DNA of 64,000 nt from Evansella clarkii (GCF_002019695.1 NZ_KV917376.1:4656072-4720071); one strand, 5' to 3'; counted from the first letter of the stretch, positions 9,226 through 19,654 are shown. Notes: generated by a model from the letters alone, not told the origin. Program-made: numbers and translations.

Positions 9226-9457
9226 TCTGTTGAATATACATATGGTTTTGTCAACTTCGGAAAACGATAAAAAAGCAAGAGAACCGAAGAAAATACTGGA
9301 TAATCACCAGCTATTTTTCATAAAAAGAAAAATTTATAGTTTGCTAAAAAAAGGTGGAATATGTCGATTTTAATCGACTGTTTTTTTATTCGACATATCT
9401 CACAGGCGAATTAAATTGATTTCATAATTCTAGATTTTCTACTTTAATGGGAACATT

Positions 9458-9716
9458 ATCTTAAAATGTTACTTTGCTGATCGATTTACGCTTCAGACGG
9501 ACGCTTTCTGCGGGCACTGCCTCAACTAATTTTTACGGTTGAACGCCGTCAAAAATGGATTTTCAGCTTCTCATGCTTTTCCCGCCGGAACGAGCATCTT
9601 TTTCATCGCAAATGCATCGGGTTGTCTCGACGGATATTCTACGGAGCTAAGCTGGCAGAGAAAGAGACAGTCGCTGTCTTACGCTGCAATCGAAAATTAA
9701 TGTTCGACTTTTTTAT
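9458..9716. repeat. Dispersed intergenic repeat, copy 1
   Basis: The stretch shares long near-identical blocks with 18925-19108. Examples are CAGACGGACGCTTTCTGCGG, TCAACTAATTTTT, CGTCAAAAATGGATTTTCAG and the end block around CGCTGTCTTACGC / CGCCGTCTTACGC. Inner inverted segments (GCCGTCAAAAA with its partner) could fold. Copy 1 is longer by about 70 bases in its second half. No coding sequence is seen. Confidence 0.8.
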
Positions 9717-9783
9717 TCAAAGCCTAAAGATTAAATTCATTCAATCTATAAAGAATAATCTCTGCAGAAGTTCTGCAAGGTCC

Positions 9784-9825
9784 AAAAAAAATAAAAACAT
9801 GCCGAATGGCCGACATGTTCTTTTT
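9784..9825 (-). terminator. Terminator of lipM
   Basis: The minus-strand stem AACATGTCGG / TCGGCATGTT has a short CCAT loop and is followed by a T-rich tract. Confidence 0.85.
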
Positions 9826-10654
9826 AAGCTTTAAAATTCCACTCCGGTTTATCGTATTTTTGCTCCATCAGCTCATTCACTTCCTGTTCCATGTCTGCAG
9901 TAAGTGTTAATGGCTCCAGCTGGATATTCAGTGCTTTTTCAAAACCGTTTTTAAACGCATCCTTCATCATCGGAATTGTAATTGGCTTTTCGGTAAGTTC
10001 CTCAATAGCCACCGCTTTATTCCTGAATGCTTTCTGCATCCTCTCTCTTACTCTTTCATTGGGGTATTTGAAGACATCAAAAAGCTTATCTTCATCCAGC
10101 GAAAGAATAATTGACCCATGCTGAAGAATAACTCCCTTTTGCCTTGTCTGTGCGCTTCCGGCAATTTTTCTTCCTTCGACGACAAGTTCATACCATGATG
10201 GAGCATCAAAGCATACTGCGGAACGGGGTTGTTTTAACTTGTTTTTATCTTCCTCGGTTCTCGGTATCGAAAATTCTGCCTGAAGGCCGAGGTCACGAAA
10301 GCCTTCGAGGAGTCCTTCCGACAGGACACGGTATGCTTCGGTCACTGTTTCCGGCATAGCCGGATGTTCTTCAGATACAATCACACTGTATGTAAGCTCG
10401 TCTTCATGAAGCACCCCTCTGCCGCCTGTTGGCCGGCGTACGAAGCCAAGTCCGTGTTTTTTTACAGCTTCGAAATCAATTTCCTTTTCTGCTTTCTGAA
10501 AATAACCTACTGATAATGTGGCAGGATCCCAGCCATAGAAACGTACTACCGGGGGAATAAGCTTGGCCCGGTGCCAGTCCATGAGCTTTTCATCGAGGGC
10601 CATATTATATGCAGGGGACTTTTCTCCGGAATCTAAAAAATACCATGTTTCCAT
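9824..10654 (-). CDS. lipM: Octanoyltransferase LipM
   Basis: The protein moves octanoyl groups from acyl carrier protein to GcvH, the first step of lipoate assembly in Bacillus. Start at [10 protein letters not shown] is chosen because GAGGT lies nine bases upstream; an ATG six codons earlier has no such site. The BPL/LplA fold motifs are visible: [18 protein letters not shown] around residue 75, the catalytic Cys in SAVCFDAPS, and Lys in GRKIAGSAQ. Length (276 residues) fits LipM rather than a two-domain ligase. The glycine cleavage genes nearby depend on lipoylated GcvH, so the context is coherent. Confidence 0.93.
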   Translation of the reverse strand: METWYFLDSGEKSPAYNMALDEKLMDWHRAKLIPPVVRFYGWDPATLSVGYFQKAEKEIDFEAVKKHGLGFVRRPTGGRGVLHEDELTYSVIVSEEHPAMPETVTEAYRVLSEGLLEGFRDLGLQAEFSIPRTEEDKNKLKQPRSAVCFDAPSWYELVVEGRKIAGSAQTRQKGVILQHGSIILSLDEDKLFDVFKYPNERVRERMQKAFRNKAVAIEELTEKPITIPMMKDAFKNGFEKALNIQLEPLTLTADMEQEVNELMEQKYDKPEWNFKA

Positions 10655-10835
10655 ATATAGTTTACCTCGCATTATAAATTATTTACTTTATCTATCATAC
10701 AGAAAAAATAGCATACGTCAAAATGGACTGCTTAAAAAATTTGCTTGCTGAACATTGCGCGCAACTCAGTTTCCGTATATCATTTATAATGGAATCTACA
10801 AACAGTGAATAGACAGAGAAAGGGAGCTGACCAAT

Positions 10836-11210
10836 ATGACACCATGGACTCTTATTATTTTAACCATTATTCTGATTGTCTTTATAGTGGTTCGTATGAA
10901 GAAACCTAAATACATGAAAACGCTGGAGCAGGAAGAATTCAAAAAAGACTACCGTAAGGCCCAGCTGATTGATGTTCGTGAGGAACGAGAATTCAAGACT
11001 GGTTATATTCTCGGTGCCAGGAATATTCCTTTGTCACAACTTCGCCAGCGGGCATCTGAGATCCGGCCGGACAAGCCTGTTTACCTATACTGCCAGAGCG
11101 GCAGCAGATGCGTACAGGCGGCGAAAATCCTCCGTAAAAAACGAGGTGTGGAAGAAGTTGTTTCCCTAAAGGGCGGATTCAGAAAATGGTCTGGTAAAAT
11201 TAAAAAATAA
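10836..11210 (+). CDS. yqhL: Membrane-anchored rhodanese-like protein YqhL
   Basis: This 124-residue protein has an N-terminal membrane helix (residues 4-20) followed by a single rhodanese domain. The active-site loop YCQSGSR around residue 88 contains the sulfur-carrying cysteine, and an upstream DVREEREF matches the first rhodanese block. It probably transfers sulfane sulfur or senses redox state at the membrane. It is placed between lipM and the gcv operon as in B. subtilis. Confidence 0.92.
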   Translation: MTPWTLIILTIILIVFIVVRMKKPKYMKTLEQEEFKKDYRKAQLIDVREEREFKTGYILGARNIPLSQLRQRASEIRPDKPVYLYCQSGSRCVQAAKILRKKRGVEEVVSLKGGFRKWSGKIKK

Positions 11211-11214
11211 AGAA

Positions 11215-11445
11215 AGAAAAGCGCAAGCGCCATGGAAGCCGCTCTTTGGCTTCCATGTGCTCCTGCGATTACTCGTCGCAAGGCAGCACAGATGCAAATT
11301 CAGGTAGTGGCCTGCCTGAAGTGACCTCGAGTAGCTGTCTCTTCCTCTTCCAGCAGAGCTTCGATGCGTATCCGTCGAGACAACTCGAAGCATACTCGTG
11401 ATGTAAACGCTCGTCGCTGGAGCCAGACAATTATCTTGGGAATTT
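11215..11445. repeat. Probable dispersed intergenic element (AAAGCGCAAGCGCC type)
   Basis: The non-coding stretch starts with AAAAGCGCAAGCGCC, a lead sequence I recognise from repeat families scattered in Bacillaceae genomes. It contains the perfect hairpin GGAAGCC / GGCTTCC and further short inverted repeats. Only one copy is in the window, so the repeat nature rests on recall and not on what is seen here. Confidence 0.45.
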
Positions 11446-11466
11446 ATACTTTCATATTTAGCATAT

Positions 11467-11508
11467 AAAAAACCTCCTCCCGGGCAAAACCGGGCAGGAG
11501 GTTTTTTA
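11467..11508 (-). terminator. Terminator of the gcv operon
   Basis: A strong GC-rich hairpin, AAAAAACCTCCTGCCCGG / CCGGGAGGAGGTTTTTT, lies directly behind gcvPB. Confidence 0.95.
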
Positions 11509-11509
11509 A

Positions 11510-12973
11510 TTAGTTTTCTTTCTGGTAGCGTAAAACCGGTTTTCTCGCAGCTGTAGTTTCATCCAGGCGGTCTATTACCGTGTTGTGAGGGGCTTCCTGT
11601 ACGATTTCAGGATTTCCCTCTGCTTCCTTAGCGATTTGTATCATCGCATCGATGAACTCGTCCAGTGTTTCTTTTGACTCAGTTTCTGTCGGCTCGATCA
11701 TCAGGCACTCTTCCACATTTAACGGGAAGTAGATTGTCGGCGGATGATAGCCAAAGTCAAGAAGGCGTTTTGCAATATCAAGAGTACGCACACCTAATTT
11801 TTTCTGCCTGCGGCCGGATAGAACAAATTCATGTTTACAGTGCTGTTTGTACGGAGCGTCAAAATACGGCTCCAGACGGCGGAACATATAGTTGGCGTTC
11901 AGCACAGCATACTCGGAAACTTTACGGAGTCCAACCGGCCCCATAGTACGGATGTATGTGTACGCCCGTACGTTAATACCGAAGTTTCCGTAATAAGGCT
12001 TCACTCTTCCTATAGATTCCGGCAGGTTATATTCGAAGTAGTAGTTGTCTCCATCCTTCATAATAACAGGCTTAGGCAGGTATGGAACAAGTTCCTTTTT
12101 AACACCTACAGGGCCGGATCCAGGACCGCCGCCTCCGTGAGGTGTTGTAAAGGTTTTATGAAGATTTAAGTGAACAACGTCAAATCCCATATCTCCTGGA
12201 CGGGTAATCCCGAGAATCGCATTGGAGTTCGCTCCGTCATAATAGAGTTTACCTCCGGCTTCGTGCACGATCTTAGCCATTTCAACGATTTCCTCTTCAA
12301 ACAGGCCAAGAGTGTTCGGGTTTGTCAGCATGAGGGCTGCTGTGTCTTCCCCAACAACCTCACGAAGGTGATCCAGGTCAACAATTCCTTTTTCATTTGA
12401 ACGCACAGTGACGGATTCAAAACCTGCTACAGTTGCAGATGCAGGGTTCGTACCGTGCGCAGAGTCAGGCACGATTACTTTTGTACGGTGATAATCCCCG
12501 TTTGCTTCATGGAATGCACGGATCATCATCAAACCTGTCCATTCGCCATGTGCTCCTGCTGCCGGCTGCAGTGTAACCTGGTCCATCCCTGTGATCTCTT
12601 CAAGGGACGTCTGCAGTTTATACATAAGTTCAAGAGCTCCCTGGATCGTAGAAGGATCCTGGTAAGGGTGCAGGTGGGCAAAGCCCGGAAATCTGGCTAC
12701 ATCTTCATTAATTTTTGGATTATACTTCATTGTACAAGAGCCAAGGGGATAAAATCCTGAGTCCACTCCGTGGTTTCTTGTTGAGAGCGCCGTATAATGA
12801 CGGACGATTTGCAGTTCAGAGACTTCAGGCAGATCAGGCTCTTCTTCGCGCTGGTACTCTGACGGGATCAGATCATTAATGTTAGTTGCCGGCACATCGA
12901 GTTCAGGCAGGCTGTATCCAATACGCCCTTCCTTGCTGATTTCAAAAATCAATTCCTGGTTTTCCCGATTCAT
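11510..12973 (-). CDS. gcvPB: Glycine dehydrogenase (decarboxylating) subunit 2
   Basis: This 487-residue PLP enzyme subunit forms the P-protein of the glycine cleavage system together with GcvPA. The PLP lysine is visible in [19 protein letters not shown] around residue 270, and the nearby DGANSNAI block is typical. The start overlaps the gcvPA stop by four bases, so the two are translationally coupled. As the last gene of gcvT-gcvPA-gcvPB it is followed by a strong terminator and controlled by the glycine riboswitch. Confidence 0.97.
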   Translation of the reverse strand: MNRENQELIFEISKEGRIGYSLPELDVPATNINDLIPSEYQREEEPDLPEVSELQIVRHYTALSTRNHGVDSGFYPLGSCTMKYNPKINEDVARFPGFAHLHPYQDPSTIQGALELMYKLQTSLEEITGMDQVTLQPAAGAHGEWTGLMMIRAFHEANGDYHRTKVIVPDSAHGTNPASATVAGFESVTVRSNEKGIVDLDHLREVVGEDTAALMLTNPNTLGLFEEEIVEMAKIVHEAGGKLYYDGANSNAILGITRPGDMGFDVVHLNLHKTFTTPHGGGGPGSGPVGVKKELVPYLPKPVIMKDGDNYYFEYNLPESIGRVKPYYGNFGINVRAYTYIRTMGPVGLRKVSEYAVLNANYMFRRLEPYFDAPYKQHCKHEFVLSGRRQKKLGVRTLDIAKRLLDFGYHPPTIYFPLNVEECLMIEPTETESKETLDEFIDAMIQIAKEAEGNPEIVQEAPHNTVIDRLDETTAARKPVLRYQKEN

Positions 12974-14313
12974 TTTACTCCCCCCAATACTGATGCGAAT
13001 TCTTCGATATCTTCTTTAGAACGGAGTTCCGTTACAGCTACAAGCATCATATTTTCTTTATCCGGGTAATCTCTCGAGAGATCATATCCGCCAATTATTT
13101 TATGCGCTAAAAGTTCTTCGTTCACTTCTTTTACCGGTTTATTCAAACGGACAACAAATTCATTAAAAGTCGGCTTGTCAAATGCGATTTCCAGACCATT
13201 TTTCTTAAGCTGTTCTTTCGCATAATGTGCTTTCTGAATGTTTTGCATTGCCATGTCTTTCACACCATGCTTACCAAGGGCACTCATAGCAATAGATGCT
13301 GCAAGAGCATTCAATGCCTGGTTGGAACAAATGTTACTTGTAGCTTTGTCCCTTCGAATATGCTGTTCTCTCGCCTGCAATGTCAGAACAAAACCACGGT
13401 TTCCATGATCGTCCGTTGTCTGTCCTACAAGACGTCCAGGCACCTTACGCATTAATTTCTTCGTGACTGCAAAATATCCGCAGTGAGGGCCGCCAAGCTG
13501 TGTCGAAATACCGAATGGCTGAACATCCCCAACCACTACATCTGCTCCGAACTTTCCAGGAGGCTGAAGCACACCAAGGCTTAATGGGTTAGAAGATACA
13601 ACGAACAGCCCTTTTCCCTGATGGGCAATTTTTTCAATTGCTTTTAAATCTTCCACGTTACCAAGGAAGTTAGGGTACTGGACGACTACACATGCTGTAT
13701 CATCGCTATATTCAGAAGAAAGATGGTCAAGGTCAGTTACTCCGTCCTTCTCATCAATTTCAACTACTGTTAAGTTCTGGCCTTTTGCATTTGTCTTAAG
13801 TACTTCTCTTGCTTCCGGGTGAACTGTCTTTGAAACAAGTATTGTTTTCTTACGTGTATGCCCGGCGCTCATCATAGCGGCTTCTGCCAGTGCAGTTGGA
13901 CCGTCATACATGGAAGAGTTAGCAATTTCCATACCTGTAAGCTCGCAGACCATCGTCTGGAATTCAAAGATCGCCTGCAATTCCCCCTGAGAAATTTCAG
14001 GCTGGTACGGTGTATAAGCAGTATAAAATTCCGAACGAAGAAGCATATGGTTTACTACTGTCGGCACATAATGTTCGTAAACACCGGCGCCAAGAAAAGA
14101 ATTATATTCTTTAATATTAATATTTTTGTTTGCCAGCCGGCCCATTTCCTTCAGAAGTGTTGTTTCATCAAGAGCTTCTTCAATTTTTAAATCTCCATCA
14201 AAGCGAATATCTTTCGGGATATCGGCGAACAATTCATCTATATTGTCTATACCGATCGTTTCCATCATATCTTTCTGGTCTTTATCCGTCATTGGCAAAT
14301 AGCGAAATTTCAC
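12970..14313 (-). CDS. gcvPA: Glycine dehydrogenase (decarboxylating) subunit 1
   Basis: This 447-residue subunit carries the N-terminal half of the P-protein fold. Typical segments are [36 protein letters not shown] and [12 protein letters not shown]. It pairs with GcvPB to decarboxylate glycine and load the aminomethyl group onto lipoyl-GcvH. It lies 24 bases behind gcvT and overlaps gcvPB, the normal two-subunit arrangement of Bacilli. Confidence 0.97.
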   Translation of the reverse strand: MKFRYLPMTDKDQKDMMETIGIDNIDELFADIPKDIRFDGDLKIEEALDETTLLKEMGRLANKNINIKEYNSFLGAGVYEHYVPTVVNHMLLRSEFYTAYTPYQPEISQGELQAIFEFQTMVCELTGMEIANSSMYDGPTALAEAAMMSAGHTRKKTILVSKTVHPEAREVLKTNAKGQNLTVVEIDEKDGVTDLDHLSSEYSDDTACVVVQYPNFLGNVEDLKAIEKIAHQGKGLFVVSSNPLSLGVLQPPGKFGADVVVGDVQPFGISTQLGGPHCGYFAVTKKLMRKVPGRLVGQTTDDHGNRGFVLTLQAREQHIRRDKATSNICSNQALNALAASIAMSALGKHGVKDMAMQNIQKAHYAKEQLKKNGLEIAFDKPTFNEFVVRLNKPVKEVNEELLAHKIIGGYDLSRDYPDKENMMLVAVTELRSKEDIEEFASVLGGVK

Positions 14314-14337
14314 TTTAGGTCATCCCCCTTTGGACTA

Positions 14338-15429
14338 TTAACGTTTATAAAACGGAGTTGCAACAACTTTTGCCTTTAAACGGCGTTTTCTTACCTGAAC
14401 TTCCACTTCAGTGTCAAGATCTTTATACTTTGAATCGATAAGTGCCAGACCTACGTTTTTCTTCAAGGTAGGTGACTGTGTACCAGTTGTTACGAAGCCG
14501 ATTTTTTCCCCGTCTTTAAATACTTCATAATCTGTACGGGGAATACCCTTATCAATCATCTCAAGACCAACAAGCTTCCTTGACGCTCCTTCTTCTTTCT
14601 GCTTTTTGAGTACTTCTTTTCCAAAAAAGTCTTCATCCTTATCAGGTTTCACGGCAAAACCAATTCCTGCTTCAACAGGTGTGATGTCCTTTGAAAGTTC
14701 CTGTCCATACAGAGGCAGGCGTGCTTCAAAACGAAGTGTATCTCTCGCTCCGAGTCCGCATGGCACAATGCCATCTTCTTTCCCTGCTGAAAGAACTGCT
14801 TTCCAGAGATCTGCAGCGTCTTCAGGGCGGCAGTAGATTTCAAAACCATCTTCTCCTGTGTAGCCTGTTCTTGAAATGAGTACCTCTTTACCGTCAAGAC
14901 TTACTCCTTCCCTGAACTTGAAGAAAGTAATTTCAGAAAGGTCCGTTTCCGTAAGCTTTTGTGTTATCTGCTCTGCAAGTGGTCCTTGTACCGCAATTTG
15001 GGCGTATTCGTCAGATACATTGCTGATCTCCACTTCGCCTTCAGCATGCTGGGTGAGCCATTCATAATCTTTTTCAATATTAGAAGCGTTCACAACCAGC
15101 AGATAATCTTCTTCATTTCGCTTGTAAAGCACGAGGTCATCAACTGTTCCCCCGTTTTCATAACACATCGCATGGTACTGGCAAGCGTAGTCTTTCAGCT
15201 TCGCCACATTATTCGTCAGCATTTTCTGAAGATAAGGCAAGGCATCCTTTCCTTTCACTTCAATCTCTCCCATATGGGAAACATCGAACAGACCCGCCTT
15301 TGTCCTCACTGCTTCATGCTCTTCTTTAATCCCTGAAAACTGGACAGGAAGGTCCCAGCCGCCAAAATCAATTGTCTTTCCGTTGTAATCCTGATAAATC
15401 TCATATAATGGTGTTTTCTTGTTTGCCAA
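14338..15429 (-). CDS. gcvT: Glycine cleavage system aminomethyltransferase (T protein)
   Basis: This 363-residue folate-binding enzyme releases ammonia from the aminomethyl-lipoyl GcvH and forms methylene-tetrahydrofolate. Recognisable segments are [14 protein letters not shown] near residue 46, [15 protein letters not shown] near 185, and GLGARDTLR. It is the first gene of the gcv operon. The leader is a tandem glycine riboswitch with a terminator about 100 bases before the start codon. Confidence 0.98.
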   Translation of the reverse strand: MANKKTPLYEIYQDYNGKTIDFGGWDLPVQFSGIKEEHEAVRTKAGLFDVSHMGEIEVKGKDALPYLQKMLTNNVAKLKDYACQYHAMCYENGGTVDDLVLYKRNEEDYLLVVNASNIEKDYEWLTQHAEGEVEISNVSDEYAQIAVQGPLAEQITQKLTETDLSEITFFKFREGVSLDGKEVLISRTGYTGEDGFEIYCRPEDAADLWKAVLSAGKEDGIVPCGLGARDTLRFEARLPLYGQELSKDITPVEAGIGFAVKPDKDEDFFGKEVLKKQKEEGASRKLVGLEMIDKGIPRTDYEVFKDGEKIGFVTTGTQSPTLKKNVGLALIDSKYKDLDTEVEVQVRKRRLKAKVVATPFYKR

Positions 15430-15533
15430 AGTAAGCCACCTCCGCTTTTTTTGTAATCGTTTTCAAACAGGGCATAATCCTGATGTGAAGACCCGGCTGT
15501 ACATCTTTTGTGTCAGTTAAGCTGTAAAACACA

Positions 15534-15812
15534 CAAAAAAAGACAGAGACGTGCCTCACATATTGAGCCAGTCTCTGTCGTTGTGACCTGAGAGTTTCCC
15601 TTCACAGCAGCAAGCCATTGTCTGTAAAACAATGAATATGTGAAGGTAGCCCCTTGGGTGCCCGGCCCTGAATGTCCGGGAACTTTCCAGAGGTGCGTCC
15701 AGCAAGAGTCTGTTTGCCTGAGAGATTCACGCTGTATCGCGCTTGCTCCTTCGGCGTCGCCCATTTGTGTGCAGTTTACTGCAATAAACTGGACGCCCTC
15801 TCCCCATGCTGT
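15534..15812 (-). promoter_or_regulatory. Tandem glycine riboswitch with transcription terminator
   Basis: On the minus strand two glycine aptamers are visible in series. The first runs from GGGGAGAGGGCGTCC through GGCGACGCCGAAGGAGCAAG to AATCTCTCAGGCAAA. The second includes CACCCAAGGGGCTACC and GAAGGGAAACTCTCAGGTCA. A terminator follows, GACAGAGAC / GTCTCTGTC with TTTTTTT, whose first arm overlaps the closing region of the second aptamer. By analogy with B. subtilis gcvT, glycine binding should prevent termination and switch the operon on. Confidence 0.95.
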
Positions 15813-16061
15813 CATCCGCAAATATTAGTTTTTGTAAATCAAAATTCATGAATTAGTAAAAATAGGTTCATAATATGAATCAAACATCATTTCACTATGT
15901 ACATAGTACCATTATCTTAATTTTACTTGCAACACAGAACTTTCTTATTTTTCAGGGTATCCAGGCCCTTTAGTTTTCCAATAATTATCCTCCGGCGTTC
16001 TTAAAACCTGCTGGTCAGGATAAGAATCAGCTATTTAAACAACTGGAAAGGAGCGGTCAAG

Positions 16062-17720
16062 TTGAAACCTGATATACATTTTGACGATGAGTGGGCAGAT
16101 GAATTTATTAATTGCCTTGAAAACAACCGGGATCTTGGAACGTGGTCCAAATTCAAAATGGCTTACGAGGCAGGCAGACAGAGACTAGTATCTGACTTTT
16201 ACGGTCTCGAAGCACCAAAACACCTGCCTGATTTAACGATCTATCCCCACCAGTACGAGACTGCCAGAACAGTGATTGAAAAAATGAATGGAAAAGCGGT
16301 TCTCGCTGATGAAGTCGGGCTTGGAAAAACGATTGAAGCAGGGCTTATTTTAAAAGAGTATATGATTCGGGGACTTGTAAAAAAAGTGCTTATCCTTGTT
16401 CCTGCTTCACTGGTAACCCAGTGGTGCCGGGAACTGAACGAAAAATTCTTTATACCGGCAGTTGAACAGCGGAAAAAACCTGCATGGGAAAATATAGATG
16501 TCACCGTCACCTCTATCGATACAGCGAAAAGGGAGCCCCACGCTTCCGTGATCCAGAATATTGATTATGATTTTATCATTGTGGACGAAGCGCACAAACT
16601 GAAAAATAAACAAACAAAAAATTATCAGTTTGTCAGAAGCCTGAAAAAGAAGTTCTGCCTTCTCCTGACAGCTACGCCGGTGCAAAATAAGCTGAGCGAA
16701 GTATTCCACTTAATAACTCTTCTTAAACCGGGGCATCTTGGAGCTGAAGCAGGGTTTGAGAAAAAATATAAAGAAGGGGCTGCACATGAGCAGCTGAATG
16801 AACTAATACAGAAAGTAATGATTCGAAACCGACGTTCAGACTCAGGGATGGACTGGCCGAAGCGAATTATTGAAACGGTAAAAATTCATTTCACCGAGGA
16901 AGAAAGAAGGCTGTATGATGCAGTTTGCAATATAAAACATAAATGGCGCGGCAGCATGGAAACACAAGGACTCTCCTTCACTGTGCTCACTCTGCAGCGG
17001 GAAGTTTGTTCGAGCCGGGAAGCTGCCTTTGTAACATTAAGAAATCTGGTGGAACAATACCAGGAAAACAAGGAAGTGACTGAAGAACTCAACAATATAT
17101 TAAATGTACTGAATGAAGTTCAGCAAAATTCCAAAGCGGAAAAAGTCCTTTCTCTCATCAAAGGGTCAGACGAAAAAGTTATTATATTTACAGAATACAG
17201 GGCTACACAGCTTTATCTGCAGTGGTTCCTCGGACAGCACGGCATCCGCTCCGTCCCATTCCGGGGAGGATTTAAACGAAGTAAGAAAGATTGGATGAAA
17301 CAGCTTTTCCAGAACAATGCACAAGTTTTAATCGCTACTGAAGCCGGAGGTGAAGGTATCAACCTGCAGTTCTGCCATAAGATGATAAACTATGACCTCC
17401 CATGGAATCCGATGAGGATAGAACAGAGGATTGGACGTATTCACAGGCTGGGACAGGAGCACGATGTGGAAATCTATAATTTTGCAGTAGACGGAACGAT
17501 TGAAGATCATATATTAAATCTGCTTTATAAAAAAATCGGCTTATTTGAAGGTGTAATTGGAAAACTGGATGCCATCCTGGAGAATTTCTCAGAAAACCAG
17601 CTGGAAGACCATGTATCCAGGATATTGCTGAACTCCGATACTGATGGAGAAATACGCGTTAAAATGGATAATCTCTCCTCCATTATTGCTCCAGACAGTT
17701 CAGAAAGGATGTCACTATGA
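16062..17720 (+). CDS. yqhH: SNF2-family DEAD/DEAH helicase YqhH
   Basis: This 552-residue SWI2/SNF2 ATPase shows Walker A in ADEVGLGKTIEAGLIL near residue 85, DEAH in IVDEAHKLKN near 173, and helicase C motifs including EAGGEGINLQ and QRIGRIHRLGQ. The TTG start is chosen because AAAGGAG lies eight bases upstream. It resembles HepA/RapA-type remodellers but lacks their extra domains. It overlaps yqhG by four bases (ATGA) and the two probably work together. Substrate and role are unknown. Confidence 0.93.
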   Translation: MKPDIHFDDEWADEFINCLENNRDLGTWSKFKMAYEAGRQRLVSDFYGLEAPKHLPDLTIYPHQYETARTVIEKMNGKAVLADEVGLGKTIEAGLILKEYMIRGLVKKVLILVPASLVTQWCRELNEKFFIPAVEQRKKPAWENIDVTVTSIDTAKREPHASVIQNIDYDFIIVDEAHKLKNKQTKNYQFVRSLKKKFCLLLTATPVQNKLSEVFHLITLLKPGHLGAEAGFEKKYKEGAAHEQLNELIQKVMIRNRRSDSGMDWPKRIIETVKIHFTEEERRLYDAVCNIKHKWRGSMETQGLSFTVLTLQREVCSSREAAFVTLRNLVEQYQENKEVTEELNNILNVLNEVQQNSKAEKVLSLIKGSDEKVIIFTEYRATQLYLQWFLGQHGIRSVPFRGGFKRSKKDWMKQLFQNNAQVLIATEAGGEGINLQFCHKMINYDLPWNPMRIEQRIGRIHRLGQEHDVEIYNFAVDGTIEDHILNLLYKKIGLFEGVIGKLDAILENFSENQLEDHVSRILLNSDTDGEIRVKMDNLSSIIAPDSSERMSL

Positions 17721-18532
17721 ACCAGACAGAAATTCATTCGTATTTAAAAAGATTCTTTCAGGAGCATGAAAGCCCTCTTCTGGAGGAATCTCAAGGCCAT
17801 CTTCATGTGCAGTTGTCAATAGACATGGACAAGGCATTGATGAACCGGCCATTTTACTGGCATTACCTTGAAAAAATAAACGGTATCCCTAACCCAATGA
17901 AGTTGACTCTTATAACTGATCCTGCTGCAGCCCCTGAAGACCTGAAAGGAGAAAAAGTTCACTTCGGTTCCCCAAGACTGCACCAGATTTTTAATACGGC
18001 TATGAAGAAGGGCAGCTATTCCCTGCTTTATGAGTCAGTAAAGCCTGAAACAGCGTCCCTCCCTTTAAAACCGTGGCTGAATATTAACGGGGCGGTTTCT
18101 TACTTGTGCGACCATAAAAAAGATCGTTTTTTTTCCATAGGACTCAGCCTTATTACAGGTGAAATAATTGAAGACATGTATGAGACCATATCCGGGAAGA
18201 ATTTTCACGAGCAAATTCCGGATTACTGTTTTACTGTAGCACCAATCATTAAAGTAAGATCAGGAATAGAAAGAATTAAAACTTTCCTTTATTCCGGGCT
18301 TGAGAAGGAAGATCACTCCTGGGCTTCAGACGCAGTATGCCGCTGGAGAAAAGATGAACAGCTGCTGGAGGGGTTCTATCAAGAGGAGGAAGAAAAACCA
18401 GAAGTATATTATCTGGAAAAAGAAGCATTGAAAGCACAATATGAGCCGAAAATAGAAATCAATATTATTAACGGAGGTTTGTTTTACTTTTATAATCATC
18501 CGCTCCACCCGGGAAAGGAAAAACACTTGTGA
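17717..18532 (+). CDS. yqhG: Conserved protein YqhG
   Basis: This 271-residue soluble protein has an uncharacterised N-terminal half and an acidic, aromatic C-terminal half. No catalytic motif, membrane segment or signal peptide is visible. Its start overlaps the yqhH stop, and the yqhH-yqhG pair is conserved in Bacillus, which suggests a helicase accessory protein. In B. subtilis sinI follows; here yqzE follows directly on the other strand. Confidence 0.88.
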   Translation: MNQTEIHSYLKRFFQEHESPLLEESQGHLHVQLSIDMDKALMNRPFYWHYLEKINGIPNPMKLTLITDPAAAPEDLKGEKVHFGSPRLHQIFNTAMKKGSYSLLYESVKPETASLPLKPWLNINGAVSYLCDHKKDRFFSIGLSLITGEIIEDMYETISGKNFHEQIPDYCFTVAPIIKVRSGIERIKTFLYSGLEKEDHSWASDAVCRWRKDEQLLEGFYQEEEEKPEVYYLEKEALKAQYEPKIEINIINGGLFYFYNHPLHPGKEKHL

Positions 18533-18598
18533 TGTCGTGTAAAGGCCAGTGAAAAGTTTACCGGAGCATACAGGAAGCACACCAGATATGTTGAAGCC

Positions 18599-18641
18599 AA
18601 AAAAATAAACCTGGCAGTTTCGCCTGCCAGGCCACCGTTTT
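18599..18641 (-). terminator. Terminator of yqzE
   Basis: The minus-strand stem CCTGGCAG / CTGCCAGG with a GCGAAA loop is followed by a T-rich tract. Confidence 0.85.
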
Positions 18642-18843
18642 AATGTCTTCTGCCTCGTTTGCTTCTTTTTATACTTTTGAGCGGCTGCATGATCGCATAC
18701 GGCAGTAAGCCGAACCAGTGATAGATACCTGGCTGCCGGGCAGAACGCTTCTCTTCTCTTTTTGCAAGACGCTCTTCTTTAGGAAGATCTGCATAGCTGA
18801 CAATCTGCTGTGTCATGTATTTAATGTAATCATTTGTTTTCAT
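18640..18843 (-). CDS. yqzE: YqzE family small protein
   Basis: This 67-residue basic protein begins MKTNDYIKYMTQQ and contains PKEERLAKREEKR and HWFGLLPYAIM, the hallmarks of the YqzE family that sits at the 3' side of comG operons in Bacillus. A central hydrophobic patch (HWFGLLPYAIM) and basic ends suggest membrane or nucleic acid contact. Its function is unknown. Here it is separated from comGG by a 400-base gap holding a repeat. Confidence 0.88.
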   Translation of the reverse strand: MKTNDYIKYMTQQIVSYADLPKEERLAKREEKRSARQPGIYHWFGLLPYAIMQPLKSIKRSKRGRRH

Positions 18844-18924
18844 TTCTTACCACACTCTCTGTTCCGGTTGTTTTTTTACACTTGAATTTATTTCATACTT
18901 CAGGATTATTATTTTTAATACGAA

Positions 18925-19108
18925 CCTTATCTAAAACATTACTTTGTTACTCGATTTGCGCATCAGACGGACGCTTTCTGCGGGCACGGCTTCAACTAAT
19001 TTTTGACGGCTAAAGGCCGTCAAAAATGGATTTTCAGCTTCCCATGCTTTTACCCAAGAGTCGCCGTCTTACGCTTCAATCGGAAGTTATGTTCGTCTTT
19101 TTTTATAC
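18925..19108. repeat. Dispersed intergenic repeat, copy 2
   Basis: Shares the blocks listed for 9458-9716 but is shorter. The core GACGGCTAAAGGCCGTC is a clean hairpin flanked by TTTTT and AAAAA. It occupies the yqzE-comGG gap; the rest of that gap (18844-19261) shows nothing else I can identify. Confidence 0.8.
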
Positions 19109-19261
19109 AATTATATGTGAAATTCAAAGTATAAATTTTTACGGCAAAGTTTTAATGCAACTACGCCTCTGTCTTCGCCCTTAGGCTCGCCAATCGGCAA
19201 GTTTTCTTTATCAGTTTTCCCGAAAAAGAGTTTTGTATACTTTAGAACAACAAGTCGGCGT

Positions 19262-19654
19262 TTAATTCAGTCTTCTTCCTTCCTCCCAGTTATTTATCTC
19301 CCCTGTACTGCTGTTATAATAAAACCTTGCCGTCTTTAACGAGCCAGCTACTGTTTCGGCCGTTACGGTGATTGATGCCTCACTTTCTCCTGTTGAAGTA
19401 ACCCGATAATTCACCTCTCCATTCTCCAGCTTTATTTTCCCTGCTGAAAGTATGCTCTCATCTCCGCTCTCCATGAGATCCACAATACCGGCTGCCCCCG
19501 TCAGGAGAAGATTATCAAGTGTATTCCATTCTTTTTCCATTTTCAAAAACTGTTTTTCTGTTTCATAGAGTGAGAGGGAATGAAGAAGGAGGAGCGACAG
19601 GATAAAGACTAATGTAAGGCTGAGCATCAGCACAGTACCTTTTTCATTGTTCAT
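19262..19654 (-). CDS. comGG: Competence pseudopilus minor component ComGG
   Basis: This 130-residue protein has an N-terminal hydrophobic helix (about residues 7-28) preceded by a short polar stretch, MNNEKGTVLML. The layout fits ComGG, which has no full prepilin motif. It is the last gene of the comG operon and overlaps comGF by 11 bases. ComGG helps assemble the pseudopilus for DNA uptake. Because comGC upstream is interrupted by the prophage, its transcription in the lysogen depends on a promoter in phage DNA or on excision. Confidence 0.85.
   Translation of the reverse strand: MNNEKGTVLMLSLTLVFILSLLLLHSLSLYETEKQFLKMEKEWNTLDNLLLTGAAGIVDLMESGDESILSAGKIKLENGEVNYRVTSTGESEASITVTAETVAGSLKTARFYYNSSTGEINNWEEGRRLN

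Noticed and set aside
8900-9250. Cobalamin riboswitch before the B12-dependent reductase
   Set aside because: No B12 box or matching fold is visible; the NrdR boxes explain the regulation.
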